NCBI GenBank assembly: GCA_951230915.1
Contig: OX579641.1
Coordinates: 8,432,001-8,496,000, forward strand
Reading direction: 5' to 3'
DNA: 64,000 nt
Source of the DNA: Antitrichia curtipendula
Lineage: Eukaryota; Streptophyta; Bryopsida; Hypnales; Leucodontaceae
The notes under the pieces were generated by a model, which did no database searches, was not told where the DNA came from, and was given only the letters and a program-made list of their open reading frames with translations. This document shows, one piece after another, positions 44,837-55,112 of the stretch (positions within the stretch are counted from its first letter, which is position 1; every line of letters starts with the position of its first letter). The position numbers and the translations under genes were made by a program.

Positions 44837-47800
44837 TTATTGATAATAAAATTTGAGTCGATTTCCATTATAACGGGTAAGATGCACTTTTCCTTCAAAA
44901 TCTTCTAGCTCAAAAGAACCATTATCAAAACTTTTTAGAATTTTATAAGGACCAAACCAACGCATCTGGAATTTGCCTGGAAACTTTTGAAAACGACTAT
45001 CAAACAAAAGTACCAAATCATTAGTTTTTAGTATTTTAGGTTTTAATTTGCTATCATAAAAACTTTTCCGTCGGTTTTGAATGCTAGCCATATTTAAATA
45101 AGCTTGAGCACGAGTTTCATCTAATTTTTCTAACATTGCGTAGCGTTCTTCTAAAGATTCTTTGTCACTAAGTTTATGATCAAGGGCTATCCTCAAAGAT
45201 TGCAATTCTAATTCTATGGGCAAAATAGCCTCTTGGCCATAGACCAATTGAAAAGGGGTGTGTTTTGTTGTTACTTTATATGCAGTCCTATAGGCCCATA
45301 AAGCGTCAAAAAGTCTTTCATCCCAATCTGTATTCGACCCCTGTACAATTTTAGTAATGATTTTGCATAAAATCCCATTTGTTTTTTCAGTTTGCCCGTT
45401 AGCTCTAGGGTGATAAGGGGTAGTTTTCCTATGTTTGATTAAGTACTTGTTGGTTAAATTTTTAATGGTAGAATTTATAAAATGGGTCCCTCGGTCACTT
45501 ACCAATTCTCTTGGACAACCAAACCTAGTAATTATATTTTCATATAAGAACTTTGCAACCGTTTGTGCATCATCTGTTCTTGTAGCTTGAGCTTCCGCCC
45601 ATTTAGTCATATATTCAGTTGCTACAAGAATATATCTTTTTCTACCGTTTCTACTGGGGGGTTTTATGGGTCCAACAAAGTCAATCCCCCATTTTTCGAA
45701 TGGTGTTTGAGCCAAAATGGGGGTTAGGGGCATTGCCGAAGTGGCAGTAGGCTTTCCAACTCTTTGACACGGATCACATTTTTTAACAAATTTTGCGGCA
45801 TCTTTAAACAAAGAAGGCCACCAATATCCAGAATGAAGGACCTTTTTAGCGGTAACAAATCCCGCAAAATGTCCTCCACAACTAGATTCGTGACACCCTT
45901 TTAAAACATCTTCTATTTCACTTGGATTTACACATCTACGTAAAACACCATCATGTCCCAATTTAAATAGTATTCCATCCAATAAGGTATAAGGTCTAGA
46001 TCTTTGTATTAATCTTTCCTTTTGTTTATTAGTGAAATCAGAAGGAAAATTTATTGTAGACAAATAGTTCATAGTTTCTGCATATTCTAAAGGAATGACA
46101 TCAACTTGAAAAAGTTGAGCATCCGGATAATTATCATCAACAGGTTCGGTGCCAACTTGTTCATTAAGTCTAGAAAGGTGATCCGCATTTACATGTGATT
46201 TTCCAGGTCTAACATTAATCGTAAAATTAAATTCTTGTAATAAAAGTACCCATCTAGCAATTCGGCCACTTAATTGGGGTTTATTTATCATGTATTTTAG
46301 GGCATCATGATCTACATAAAAAGTAAACTTATAGCCCAAAAGATAATGGCGGAATTTCTGAACAGAAAAAATCATTCCCAAAGCCTCCCGCTCTGTAACA
46401 GAATAATTCCTCTCAGCAGAAGTAAGTTGCCTACTTGCATAGTAAATAGGGTGATCATGTTTTTTATCATCTTTTTGACTAAGAACTGTACCAATTGCAA
46501 AATTAGAAGCATCAACATAGACCTCAAAATCTTTCTCCCAATTTGGACTTACTAAAATTGGGCTATTTATTAGTTTTATTTTTAAGGTCTGAAACGCTTT
46601 AGTGCATTGCTCAGTCCAAACTGGAGGTTGTTCACTCTTTTTTAATAAGTGTGTTAAGGGTAGGGCAATAGTGGCATATTTATGAATAAATCTTCTATAA
46701 TAGCCAACATGACCTAAAAATCCTTTAACTCCAGTGACAGTATTTGGAACTGGCAAATTCGCAATAATTGCAACTTTATCTGGATCAGTGGCAATACCTT
46801 GTTTGGATACTATGTGTCCCAATAGTTTTCCAAAAGGTACTGCAAATTGAGATTTAGCTGAATTAATAGAAATCCCAAATTTCTCACATTGTTCAAAACA
46901 TTTAGTTAAACAAGTAGCATGATTAGACTTACTACTAAAGACACAAAAGTCATCTAAGAAAATTTCCATAAATTTTCGTAGATATTCTTGAAAAGCTATA
47001 GTCATTAGTCTTTGAAAAGTAGCAGGTGCATTACAAAGACCAAAAGGCATTACTCTACACGCAAAAGTTCCCCAATCCGTAGTAAAGGTGGTCAGTAATT
47101 GATACATTAAAGCAATTTGAACCTGGTTATAACCTGAAAATCCATCCATCATTGAATAACACTCGTATCCTGACACTGTATCTAACATGGTATCTGTAAA
47201 AGGTAAGGGAAAATAGTCTTTACGAGTGACACTATTCAATTTCCTATAGTCTTGACAAATACGCAATTTGCCATTCTTCTTGGGAACAATGACAATTGCA
47301 GACACCCATTCACTATAAGGTACTGGATAGATAAATCCACATTCTAATAATTTATCAATTTCCTCTTTTACCATCAAAGAATATTTAGGGTTCATTCTGT
47401 ATTGTCTTTGACGTACAGGTTTAGCATCTTTTTCTAGAATTATTTTATGCTCACAAATTTCTGGAGGGACTCCTCTAAGGTCTTTATAGGTCCAAGCAAA
47501 AGCACTCTTATTTCTTTTAAAGAAATTTCTCCAATAATGCCATTCAACCTTAGTCATTTTAGAATAGACCCTTATATTTTTTGGATCCTCTTCCGTTCCT
47601 AAATTCATATCTTGACATATATCTTTTAAAGATCCTAAATTAATAGGAGTTTTATCATCCTCCAAAAACATTTTTTCTAGGTCATGTGTATCTAAATCAA
47701 AATGCGGTTCTAACTCAGATTCTTCTATGGTCTCAACCATCCCAACCTCAGAAGTCTGCCAAGCTAGAATTGCATCATCTGAATCACCGTAGGTTGTTAA

Positions 47801-50800
47801 TGGGGTAAAATATTCTCCAGGTCCAACACACTGGTAAGGGAAGGGACTTTTAGATATAGTTTTAGAAGATTCTTCAAAAGAGGTATTATAACCATTATCA
47901 GAAGAATTTGCCGATGTGATATTTGATTCATCCTCTTGGGTTTCCCCATGATATGTAATTGGAAACATAGGTAATGTTAGTTTTTGTTTTCCTTTCCCAA
48001 TAGTTATTAGGCCTTTTCCCCAATCATCTTTTACATTGGCCATATGTAACCAAGGTCGGCCAAGTAAAATAGGATAGGAAGAAATGACATTGGGGACTTT
48101 GAATATAATGTAATCCACTTTATATTCTAAATTACCAATAAAAGTAGAAATCTGGGATAGCATACCCAAAGGTTTGACTCTACTTTGATCCGCCATACGT
48201 AAAATTATGGGTGTGGGAATCATTGTTGTTAATCCTATTTCATCCATAGTTTCCTTACTCATAAGGTTAACACTAGATCCCCCATCTATTTGAGCTCCCG
48301 TGATTAAGGTGCCATCAATTCTTACTTCAATGGTTGGGGCACCCGGATCTAAGGAAACATCATGAATTTCATTTTCCTTAATCCTCTTTTTTACTAAAGC
48401 ATGGCTAAGTTCACTCCTACACTTAGGTGAAATAGCTAAAAGTTGCTTTAGGGATATTTGAGGTTGTATAGAGTCTAAATTCTCTAAAATATTATAAGAT
48501 TTCATTCCAGCTACTAGTCTCATCAAACGTTTATTAATTCTTTTAGATTTAGACCCATTTTTACTAGGTAATGAAATTGGAAGCCTCCTCATAGGTATTT
48601 TAGTTGTAGATGGAATTAAAGGTGTATTGGGGATTTTTGGCAATAATACATTGTTCTCTAAACTTTTTGTGGGTTGTAGAGAAGGTACATGTGATATAAA
48701 TGGTTGTTTTTTTAAGGGTGAAGTTGGTGAAAATGAATCACCATCTAAAGATGCACGTTCACTCCTATCGTCCTCTGAACTACTTTGGAAGGCCCCTTTT
48801 AAATTTAATTTATTTTTCAAGGTTGCACTACGGGTATTAACTGCAAAAGTAGGTTGTTTAATTTGGAGTTCCATTGTTTGAGTTTGTAAGGTTTTAGAGA
48901 TTTTATGGACTTCTTTTTCCTTAGATTCATCTTTAAATGTCACTTGCTTCCCTTGATTCCAATCCCTCTCAGAAGGTGAAAACTTAGGCAAGTCTTCCTG
49001 ACAATCATTAGCTGTATGTCCTGGCTTTCTACATCTTCCACATAAAGGGACATATCCTTCTTGTTTTCTAGGATTTGGACACTCATTGGCATAATGGCCT
49101 AATTCACCACATCTGTAACATACCACATGTTTCCCTTTTTGTGGTGTGTTATATTGGTGTGTATTTGGGTTATAAGGTGGTCCGTTCCAGATAGGTGGTG
49201 CATTATATTCATCATTCCATCTGGGACGATTGTCATTTGGTTTATAAGGGGGATTAGCTCTAGGTCTTGTAAATGGTCTTTTGTTCATATTAGTTTGATT
49301 CCCTCCTTTATTAATCCAAGGTCTATTATTAGGTGAACTATCCACCTGCTGAACACTTTGTAAATTCCAACATTTAGTAATGTCATGATTTCCACCACAA
49401 TAAGAACACTTAAGTGTTTGGTATGGAGGAGATGGACATTCATTAGCCATATGTCCTTGACCCTTACAAGTTGAACACCAAACATTAGAGCGGTTATTGT
49501 TAGGTTTAAAACGTTTAGGTCTACCCCCCGCCAATTTTACTTCCATGTTTTGTAATTGTTGAGTAAGTTTTTCTATTCGATCCATGTTAGGATCAACAAT
49601 TGGCTTTTCATTAAGTGACTTTTCTACAACAATTTTAGATGGGGTAACAACCATAGGTTGAGGTTGGGGCATTAAATAAGGTTGTGGATACAAGGGTATA
49701 TTTTGATCCACAATTGGACGAATTCGCCCTTGTAATTGATTTGGTGTCACTCTAGGTTGAGGTTCTAAAGCTGGATAAATTGTTTGGTCTGCATAAGGTA
49801 TATAATCTTCATCAATCCTAGACTCTTCCCATATTTTTGCATGACGCAAACCTTCTAATAAAGTGTTAGGGCGTTTTTCTTTAGTATAAAGTTTTAATTC
49901 ATAGGGGTACAAACCCCCCACAAATAAACTTATTAGAAAATCTTCAGGCATGTTGTGATTAGTCCATCTATTTAATAAATCTTGCATTCTCCCATAATAA
50001 GAATCTACACTCTCACCTACTCCCATTTTTATATGTCTTAATCTTTCTCGCAAACTTTCACTAAATCCGATTGGTCGGAATTGTGCAAGAAAGGCATTTT
50101 TTAAGGTATCCCAATCTACAAAGGTAGCCTGATTTTGTCTTTGATACCAAGAAAAAGCATTTGCTTGTAAGGTTGCTGGAAATGTGACCAAATAATCAGC
50201 TTCTGGGATTCTATTTGCTAAACAGCATGCTATAAATCTAGATAAATGAAAATCAGGGTCGGTCCCTATTTGGCCATAATAAATAGGCATAGGAGTAAGA
50301 TTCAAAGGTCTTTGATTTGCCATTGAATTATTTTGATTTTTACTAGATAAAGATGAAGAAGGAGTAGAAGGTATATTATTAGAGTTTGTTGAGGAAGTAG
50401 AAGACTCCTTTGAACTATTAGACTCTAGATTACCTCCAGAAAAATTTAAACGATCAAAATCTTCTAAATTCCATAAAGAGTCAAAATCAAAAGGTTTATC
50501 CTTTTGTGAATTTGCAGGCGAAAAGTTTTGTTCAATAACTTGAACTCGCTCCCTAACGGTTTGTGTATTAGATTCTGTTTCAATAAAATTTCTTTCTAAA
50601 AGAAGTGTGGTATTTAAATCATAACCACCTTGTCCATAAGTATAAGTAGGAGTACTTAGAAGACGTTCTACTTCTTGGGCTCTTTTCTCATTTTCTTCTT
50701 CACTTTCTAGTCTATCTCTTGGATTTGGAATTATAATTTCATCACACTCAACTTGAATAAAATTAGTCTTTACTGAAGGAGAAGAAGGAGATCCTGAAGG

Positions 50801-50953
50801 TGATGTTCGATGTCCCTCTTCACAATGTGAATGAGAATGTGATTTATCACAAGATGGTAGTTTCCTTCTATGATCCCTAACTTTGGCACGTTTATCCCTA
50901 GCAAGTTTTTGTAATTCTTTTTTAATTTGGGATGGAGAAGGTACTCTTGACAT
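44837..50953 (-). CDS. Full-length Ty3/gypsy gag-pol polyprotein (right copy)
   Basis: 2038 aa, identical in protein to the middle copy at 37075-43191, with the same gag, four zinc knuckles, DGG protease, FLDD reverse transcriptase, RNase H and D-D-E integrase. This is the copy connected without a gap to its own primer site and outer 5' LTR, so it is the best reference for the 5' half of the element. It may be the same physical copy as the middle one if the flanking contigs overlap. Confidence 0.95.
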   Translation of the reverse strand: MSRVPSPSQIKKELQKLARDKRAKVRDHRRKLPSCDKSHSHSHCEEGHRTSPSGSPSSPSVKTNFIQVECDEIIIPNPRDRLESEEENEKRAQEVERLLSTPTYTYGQGGYDLNTTLLLERNFIETESNTQTVRERVQVIEQNFSPANSQKDKPFDFDSLWNLEDFDRLNFSGGNLESNSSKESSTSSTNSNNIPSTPSSSLSSKNQNNSMANQRPLNLTPMPIYYGQIGTDPDFHLSRFIACCLANRIPEADYLVTFPATLQANAFSWYQRQNQATFVDWDTLKNAFLAQFRPIGFSESLRERLRHIKMGVGESVDSYYGRMQDLLNRWTNHNMPEDFLISLFVGGLYPYELKLYTKEKRPNTLLEGLRHAKIWEESRIDEDYIPYADQTIYPALEPQPRVTPNQLQGRIRPIVDQNIPLYPQPYLMPQPQPMVVTPSKIVVEKSLNEKPIVDPNMDRIEKLTQQLQNMEVKLAGGRPKRFKPNNNRSNVWCSTCKGQGHMANECPSPPYQTLKCSYCGGNHDITKCWNLQSVQQVDSSPNNRPWINKGGNQTNMNKRPFTRPRANPPYKPNDNRPRWNDEYNAPPIWNGPPYNPNTHQYNTPQKGKHVVCYRCGELGHYANECPNPRKQEGYVPLCGRCRKPGHTANDCQEDLPKFSPSERDWNQGKQVTFKDESKEKEVHKISKTLQTQTMELQIKQPTFAVNTRSATLKNKLNLKGAFQSSSEDDRSERASLDGDSFSPTSPLKKQPFISHVPSLQPTKSLENNVLLPKIPNTPLIPSTTKIPMRRLPISLPSKNGSKSKRINKRLMRLVAGMKSYNILENLDSIQPQISLKQLLAISPKCRSELSHALVKKRIKENEIHDVSLDPGAPTIEVRIDGTLITGAQIDGGSSVNLMSKETMDEIGLTTMIPTPIILRMADQSRVKPLGMLSQISTFIGNLEYKVDYIIFKVPNVISSYPILLGRPWLHMANVKDDWGKGLITIGKGKQKLTLPMFPITYHGETQEDESNITSANSSDNGYNTSFEESSKTISKSPFPYQCVGPGEYFTPLTTYGDSDDAILAWQTSEVGMVETIEESELEPHFDLDTHDLEKMFLEDDKTPINLGSLKDICQDMNLGTEEDPKNIRVYSKMTKVEWHYWRNFFKRNKSAFAWTYKDLRGVPPEICEHKIILEKDAKPVRQRQYRMNPKYSLMVKEEIDKLLECGFIYPVPYSEWVSAIVIVPKKNGKLRICQDYRKLNSVTRKDYFPLPFTDTMLDTVSGYECYSMMDGFSGYNQVQIALMYQLLTTFTTDWGTFACRVMPFGLCNAPATFQRLMTIAFQEYLRKFMEIFLDDFCVFSSKSNHATCLTKCFEQCEKFGISINSAKSQFAVPFGKLLGHIVSKQGIATDPDKVAIIANLPVPNTVTGVKGFLGHVGYYRRFIHKYATIALPLTHLLKKSEQPPVWTEQCTKAFQTLKIKLINSPILVSPNWEKDFEVYVDASNFAIGTVLSQKDDKKHDHPIYYASRQLTSAERNYSVTEREALGMIFSVQKFRHYLLGYKFTFYVDHDALKYMINKPQLSGRIARWVLLLQEFNFTINVRPGKSHVNADHLSRLNEQVGTEPVDDNYPDAQLFQVDVIPLEYAETMNYLSTINFPSDFTNKQKERLIQRSRPYTLLDGILFKLGHDGVLRRCVNPSEIEDVLKGCHESSCGGHFAGFVTAKKVLHSGYWWPSLFKDAAKFVKKCDPCQRVGKPTATSAMPLTPILAQTPFEKWGIDFVGPIKPPSRNGRKRYILVATEYMTKWAEAQATRTDDAQTVAKFLYENIITRFGCPRELVSDRGTHFINSTIKNLTNKYLIKHRKTTPYHPRANGQTEKTNGILCKIITKIVQGSNTDWDERLFDALWAYRTAYKVTTKHTPFQLVYGQEAILPIELELQSLRIALDHKLSDKESLEERYAMLEKLDETRAQAYLNMASIQNRRKSFYDSKLKPKILKTNDLVLLFDSRFQKFPGKFQMRWFGPYKILKSFDNGSFELEDFEGKVHLTRYNGNRLKFYYQ

Positions 50954-51074
50954 TAATTTTCTCCATATAATGGAAACAAAATCTCACCAATTGGGTATTT
51001 GTTTTTAATTTTTAATAATTTTTTTTTTTTTAATTTTTTAATTTAGACTTTTTGATTTTAAATTTTTTTTTTTT

Positions 51075-51569
51075 TTAAGGACAAATTAATTTAAAATTTA
51101 TATGGGGAGGATTTTGTCTTAAATGTATAAAATCAGGAATAAAAGGAGTGGATAGGAGATTAATTGGTCCATAAATCAAAACATATGTTTTTCTCTCAAT
51201 TTTAACTCCATTCCAACCCGCATAAATCCTTGGTACTTGGTTTTTAGTAATTACTTTTAATTTTCTATGTTGTAAAAATAAATAATGTAGAGAAGAATCT
51301 AGAAGTAATTCTCCATCCACAACTTTTATTTTATTATTAAATTCTTCACTTTCTTTCCAAAGTTTACTAAAAATAATCCGTTTTATATCTAAAGGGAATT
51401 TATCAATTTGATAAATAAAGTTTTTATTTCTAGGATAATTTCCAATAATTCTAAATCCTTCACCTAAATATGCTCTCTTATAAAGTCTATATAATGCTTT
51501 GAAAAGACATGGTCCAGAAAAGAAGTCTTCTAAAATTTCTGGGACTTCCCAAGGAAAAATATAATTCAT
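51075..51569 (-). CDS. Small pre-gag ORF B (right copy)
   Basis: 164 aa, identical to the other two copies, ATG directly after the TAG of ORF A. Unknown function. Exact preservation in all copies reflects their recent origin and is not itself evidence of selection. Confidence 0.6.
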   Translation of the reverse strand: MNYIFPWEVPEILEDFFSGPCLFKALYRLYKRAYLGEGFRIIGNYPRNKNFIYQIDKFPLDIKRIIFSKLWKESEEFNNKIKVVDGELLLDSSLHYLFLQHRKLKVITKNQVPRIYAGWNGVKIERKTYVLIYGPINLLSTPFIPDFIHLRQNPPHINFKLICP

Positions 51570-52082
51570 CTACACAAAATTATTACAACCTTGCCAAGAC
51601 TTCCCTTTATTATTTTTCTCAACTTCCATGTTATCAATTTTAAGTTTTGTATGGAAATAAATAAGAGTATCAATAACAATTCGCAGTTGTTTTAATTCTG
51701 GAAGAGATGTAGGTTTAATTTGTAAAATATCTAGAAGTCTAATAATATTCAAAAATTCAAAATCATAAGGCAATGGTTTTATGGATCTACAATCTACAGT
51801 GTGTGGTGGTTTTTGGAATTTACAATCTAAATTTTGTCTAGAACGGTTTTTAATATCAAAGTCTTGTTTCTTTCCACAAGTTTTCTTAATGTGCCCAAAA
51901 GTACCGCAAAAATGACACCTAATATTTTTTCTATAGGTTTTAATATTAACCTTTTCATTAGTAATGTTATCTGATTTGTTTTCAAGATTTTTCCTACATA
52001 GAAAATCTATTGTACTTTGAATAGGATAATCACTTCTAGGAATACGGCGATCCATTTTTTTTATTTTTTTTACATTCACCAT
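51570..52082 (-). CDS. Pre-gag ORF A with CCHC zinc knuckle (right copy)
   Basis: 170 aa, identical to the ORF at 29639-30151, zinc knuckle at residues 56-69. It starts about 140 bases after the primer binding site at 52222-52238 and is the first ORF downstream of the outer 5' LTR. Confidence 0.65.
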   Translation of the reverse strand: MVNVKKIKKMDRRIPRSDYPIQSTIDFLCRKNLENKSDNITNEKVNIKTYRKNIRCHFCGTFGHIKKTCGKKQDFDIKNRSRQNLDCKFQKPPHTVDCRSIKPLPYDFEFLNIIRLLDILQIKPTSLPELKQLRIVIDTLIYFHTKLKIDNMEVEKNNKGKSWQGCNNFV

Positions 52083-52221
52083 AGAATGATCAAATTATAA
52101 TTGATTTAATTTAACCAAAATTAAAAATCCTTACTCACCACTAATTTCCTCATTAAATTCCTCTCAACTTAATTATAAAAAGAATTCTACCTACATTTTA
52201 GCTACCACTTAGCCGAGCTTT

Positions 52222-52238
52222 CCCCGGCAGCGGCGCCA
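52222..52238 (-). other. Primer binding site, tRNA-Asp type
   Basis: Identical to the site at 30291-30307, three bases inside the outer LTR, with one mismatch to the plant tRNA-Asp 3' end. Confidence 0.85.
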
Positions 52239-52241
52239 AAA

Positions 52242-54396
52242 TGTAGTACAATTTTTAAAGACACAACCAAGGCAATTCCAAAAGGTTCGTTTGAGGGAAA
52301 GCTCAAATTAGCTTAGTGTTTTAATTAGCTAATGTCACTTTGTAGGTAAATCGCTCTTAATTTATGATCTAAACATGTTATTTATTTCAATGGATTATGT
52401 TAGTAGGAATTGGGGTAAAGTGATTTTCTTCTATTTTCCTCACACTAATAGTCCGTCAATTAGCAATGTCTAAGTTTTTATCCCACTATGTCTGTAAAAC
52501 TATCTTCTCAAATAATGTCAAAGTAAATGAGTGTAAATCAATAGTCAAATTCAATTGTCGCTTTTCAATAGTCGTAAATCAATAATCACAACGTTAGTAT
52601 TCATTTTCAATAATCATTTTCAATGGTCAATTTTGACAAGAAGTAAATCGATAGTCACTTGACAATTGTCAACTTAACATATACAAAGGACAACATGGCA
52701 TTTGAATTTACAATTATACAACCATAAAGTAGAATGTACACAAAAGAATGTATCAACAATCTATGGTGTATTTAAAATTGAAAATATGACTTGCAATAAC
52801 TTAATTTAGATAGAAATATAAAAACTACATATAAAGTATAACAATCTATGTCATAGTTTTTCTTTTAACTTCTAACTTAAAATTCCAAAGTTCAAAGCTA
52901 AGGAAAATCCAATGTGGGATACTACTACTACAACATTAATAGTTTACGGAATCCATAGTTGCATGTCTGACATGATCATCTCAATAGGCAATGTAGTAGC
53001 AAAGTCACTCAATAATCAATACTCAATAGCCAATAAACAATAATCATTTACAATTGGCATTATTCTATGCTTCTCATAGCATTTCAATAATCAATGAATC
53101 AATAAGCAATGTTCAATGATCAATGTTCTCTTAAGTTGAGATCAAATTCACAACAATGGTCGTTTTAACAATCGTCTTTGTAACCGGTTCAATCCATATC
53201 AATGTTAATCACTTGTATTTAAAATCATTCTTTATTTAATTTTGATATCAAAGACTTCCAGTCCCAAAGGACCGGGAAATTCCTTCACTTCATCTTCACA
53301 TATTTAATCCAAAATTTTATATTGACTTTATGTTTATTAATTAATTTATTAACCTTACAACCTCTCGGAGTTGCTTCTTAATAATTGTTTAAAAAAAATT
53401 AAACTCTCAAAATTATCACACAATACTCCACGGTTATTCTCTCCAACGAAAATAAAATCTATATGCGGTCTAAATTGCTCACAAGTAATTTTTTCACTCG
53501 GAAATAAATATTAAAAATCAATTATTATTAATCAATTGGCCAACCGGCTCTTTCTTCAAATCACAAAACACTATGATAACTTGATTAAAAATTCACACTC
53601 TTAAATTGCTTCCACAACAAAATACAATTTATTTCTCCACTTAGAAATTATTTGTATCACTCAATTTTATTATCAAACACTACAAAGGATTACAATAAAT
53701 GATCTCACAATATAACTCTCTTAAAAGTGAACAATTAATTCTTTAAGTAATTACAAATTTCTCTTTACACTCAAAATCAAAATACAACAACTATCTCTCC
53801 AATTCCCTTGGCAAAGATATTCAAAATCAATTTATAAATTAATTCCTCACAATTAACACTCAACAATGAAACTTCAATTATATTAAATTGTATTATCTTT
53901 TACAAATAATGCTCAAAGAATGACAAGTGATAACACAAAAATTATCTTCCACAACTATCAATAAACTCCAATTACTCTCCAACTTCACTTACACTTATAA
54001 AAATATCAATCACACTTAATAAATTAACGCACACACAATTGCCCTCACGGCAATGATATTAAAAATCACACCAAAATCAATTAACGCAAGCTCAAGTTAT
54101 GAACACTCAAGAACATACAATAATAAATTCGCACAATAACACATGAAAACAAGGAATGCAAGAGAGAGTGAAAACAAGAAAAAAAAAAACATTAATACCA
54201 AAATCAAGATTTGAAAAGACATGAGAGACAACCTTCCCAACTCTAACTACCTTAACAAATTCCAATTTCATTCATTCAAAATAAAATCAACAAACTAAAT
54301 ACATTTCCATTCATTTCCAAATATCCCTTTAAAATTTAAACGCATTCACACAATAATTTAAAAAATAGACAAAATAAATAGATAAAAGTTCTCACA
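52242..54396 (-). repeat. Outer 5' LTR, 2155 bp
   Basis: TG...CA ends on the minus strand and the same length as 30311-32465. One substitution was found (T at 54097 against C at 32166). It lies about 0.7 kb upstream of the lipoxygenase ATG; LTR transcription runs leftward, away from that gene. It carries the TCAATARTCA-type cluster at about 52530-53125. Confidence 0.9.
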
Positions 54397-55112
54397 AGTA
54401 TCATTGGGTGTGAAATATTCTACACCATATGTTGTAGAACCAAGGCACTGGACATATGATTTCATCTCTGAAAGACAGACACAAAAACTTTCATTCATAT
54501 TTAGTTGAAAAATGACAGCAAACAGAACGCTGGATGGTGAGGCTTGAAATCAGTGGTCATAGGCCCGTCCTTCTAGGGTTAATGTTACTCCCAAGGAGCA
54601 AGAGATGCGATGACCTGAACTAGGTGACAGCTTCGGAATTCGGATTCCAACTGAAGTCCATGCTGTACCCGTATTATCCGCGTGTGCATCCCACGCTTTT
54701 CTTGTCGACATCGCGAAGACCCAACAGGTGGTTTCATTTGTGTCTAAAAGGAGAAAAAAGACCCCTCAAGGTGACACTGGCACACCGTCCCACGCACTGT
54801 CCCGCAAGACTCTTGTGAGTTTGAAGCCACCGCACAGTCGAGCTCCACCCTCCGAAATCTCCCTTTTCCGAAGAAGAACGCCATCACGATCTTCAGACAC
54901 AAAGATCATCACAGTGACACGAGAATTCCACCCCCATTCTTAAGCTCCACCTTGGCACCTTCACGAGCGCCATATCTCTAGCAAGCTCAAAACAGACTGA
55001 CAGTGCGAAACACGCGAACTGCCCCTGACAGAGTAGTCCCTCCCTGCCTCCCCTTCGAATGTACAGGACCCGAGTTCATTTGTCGATATAACTCCAGTGT
55101 ATTGTAGAGACC
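54397..55112 (+). promoter_or_regulatory. Lipoxygenase 5' flank and leader
   Basis: 716 bases between the retroelement LTR and the ATG. GC content rises toward the gene. No certain TATA box or start site; TCGATATAACT near 55083 is a weak candidate. The promoter must be here or extend across the LTR. An open frame at 54624-54818 shows no domain. Confidence 0.4.

Larger units (their letters stand above)
23612..54396 (-). mobile_element. Ty3/gypsy LTR retroelement array (Athila/Tat-like), with partial internal copies
   Basis: The block reads right to left: LTR, primer site, two small ORFs, gag-pol, gap, the same internal region again, spacer, post-pol ORF, polypurine tract, LTR, primer site, small ORFs, truncated gag-pol. 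Domain order gag-protease-RT-RNase H-integrase is Ty3/gypsy. There is no chromodomain after integrase, and a tRNA-Asp primer site plus a post-pol ORF point to the Athila/Tat side of the family. If the region either side of the gap is one copy assembled twice, the full element is about 16.3 kb with 2155-bp LTRs. Near-identity of all copies implies very recent amplification or an assembly effect. The five bases outside the right LTR are AGTAT (54397-54401); no matching target duplication is visible because the left end is truncated. Confidence 0.9.
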
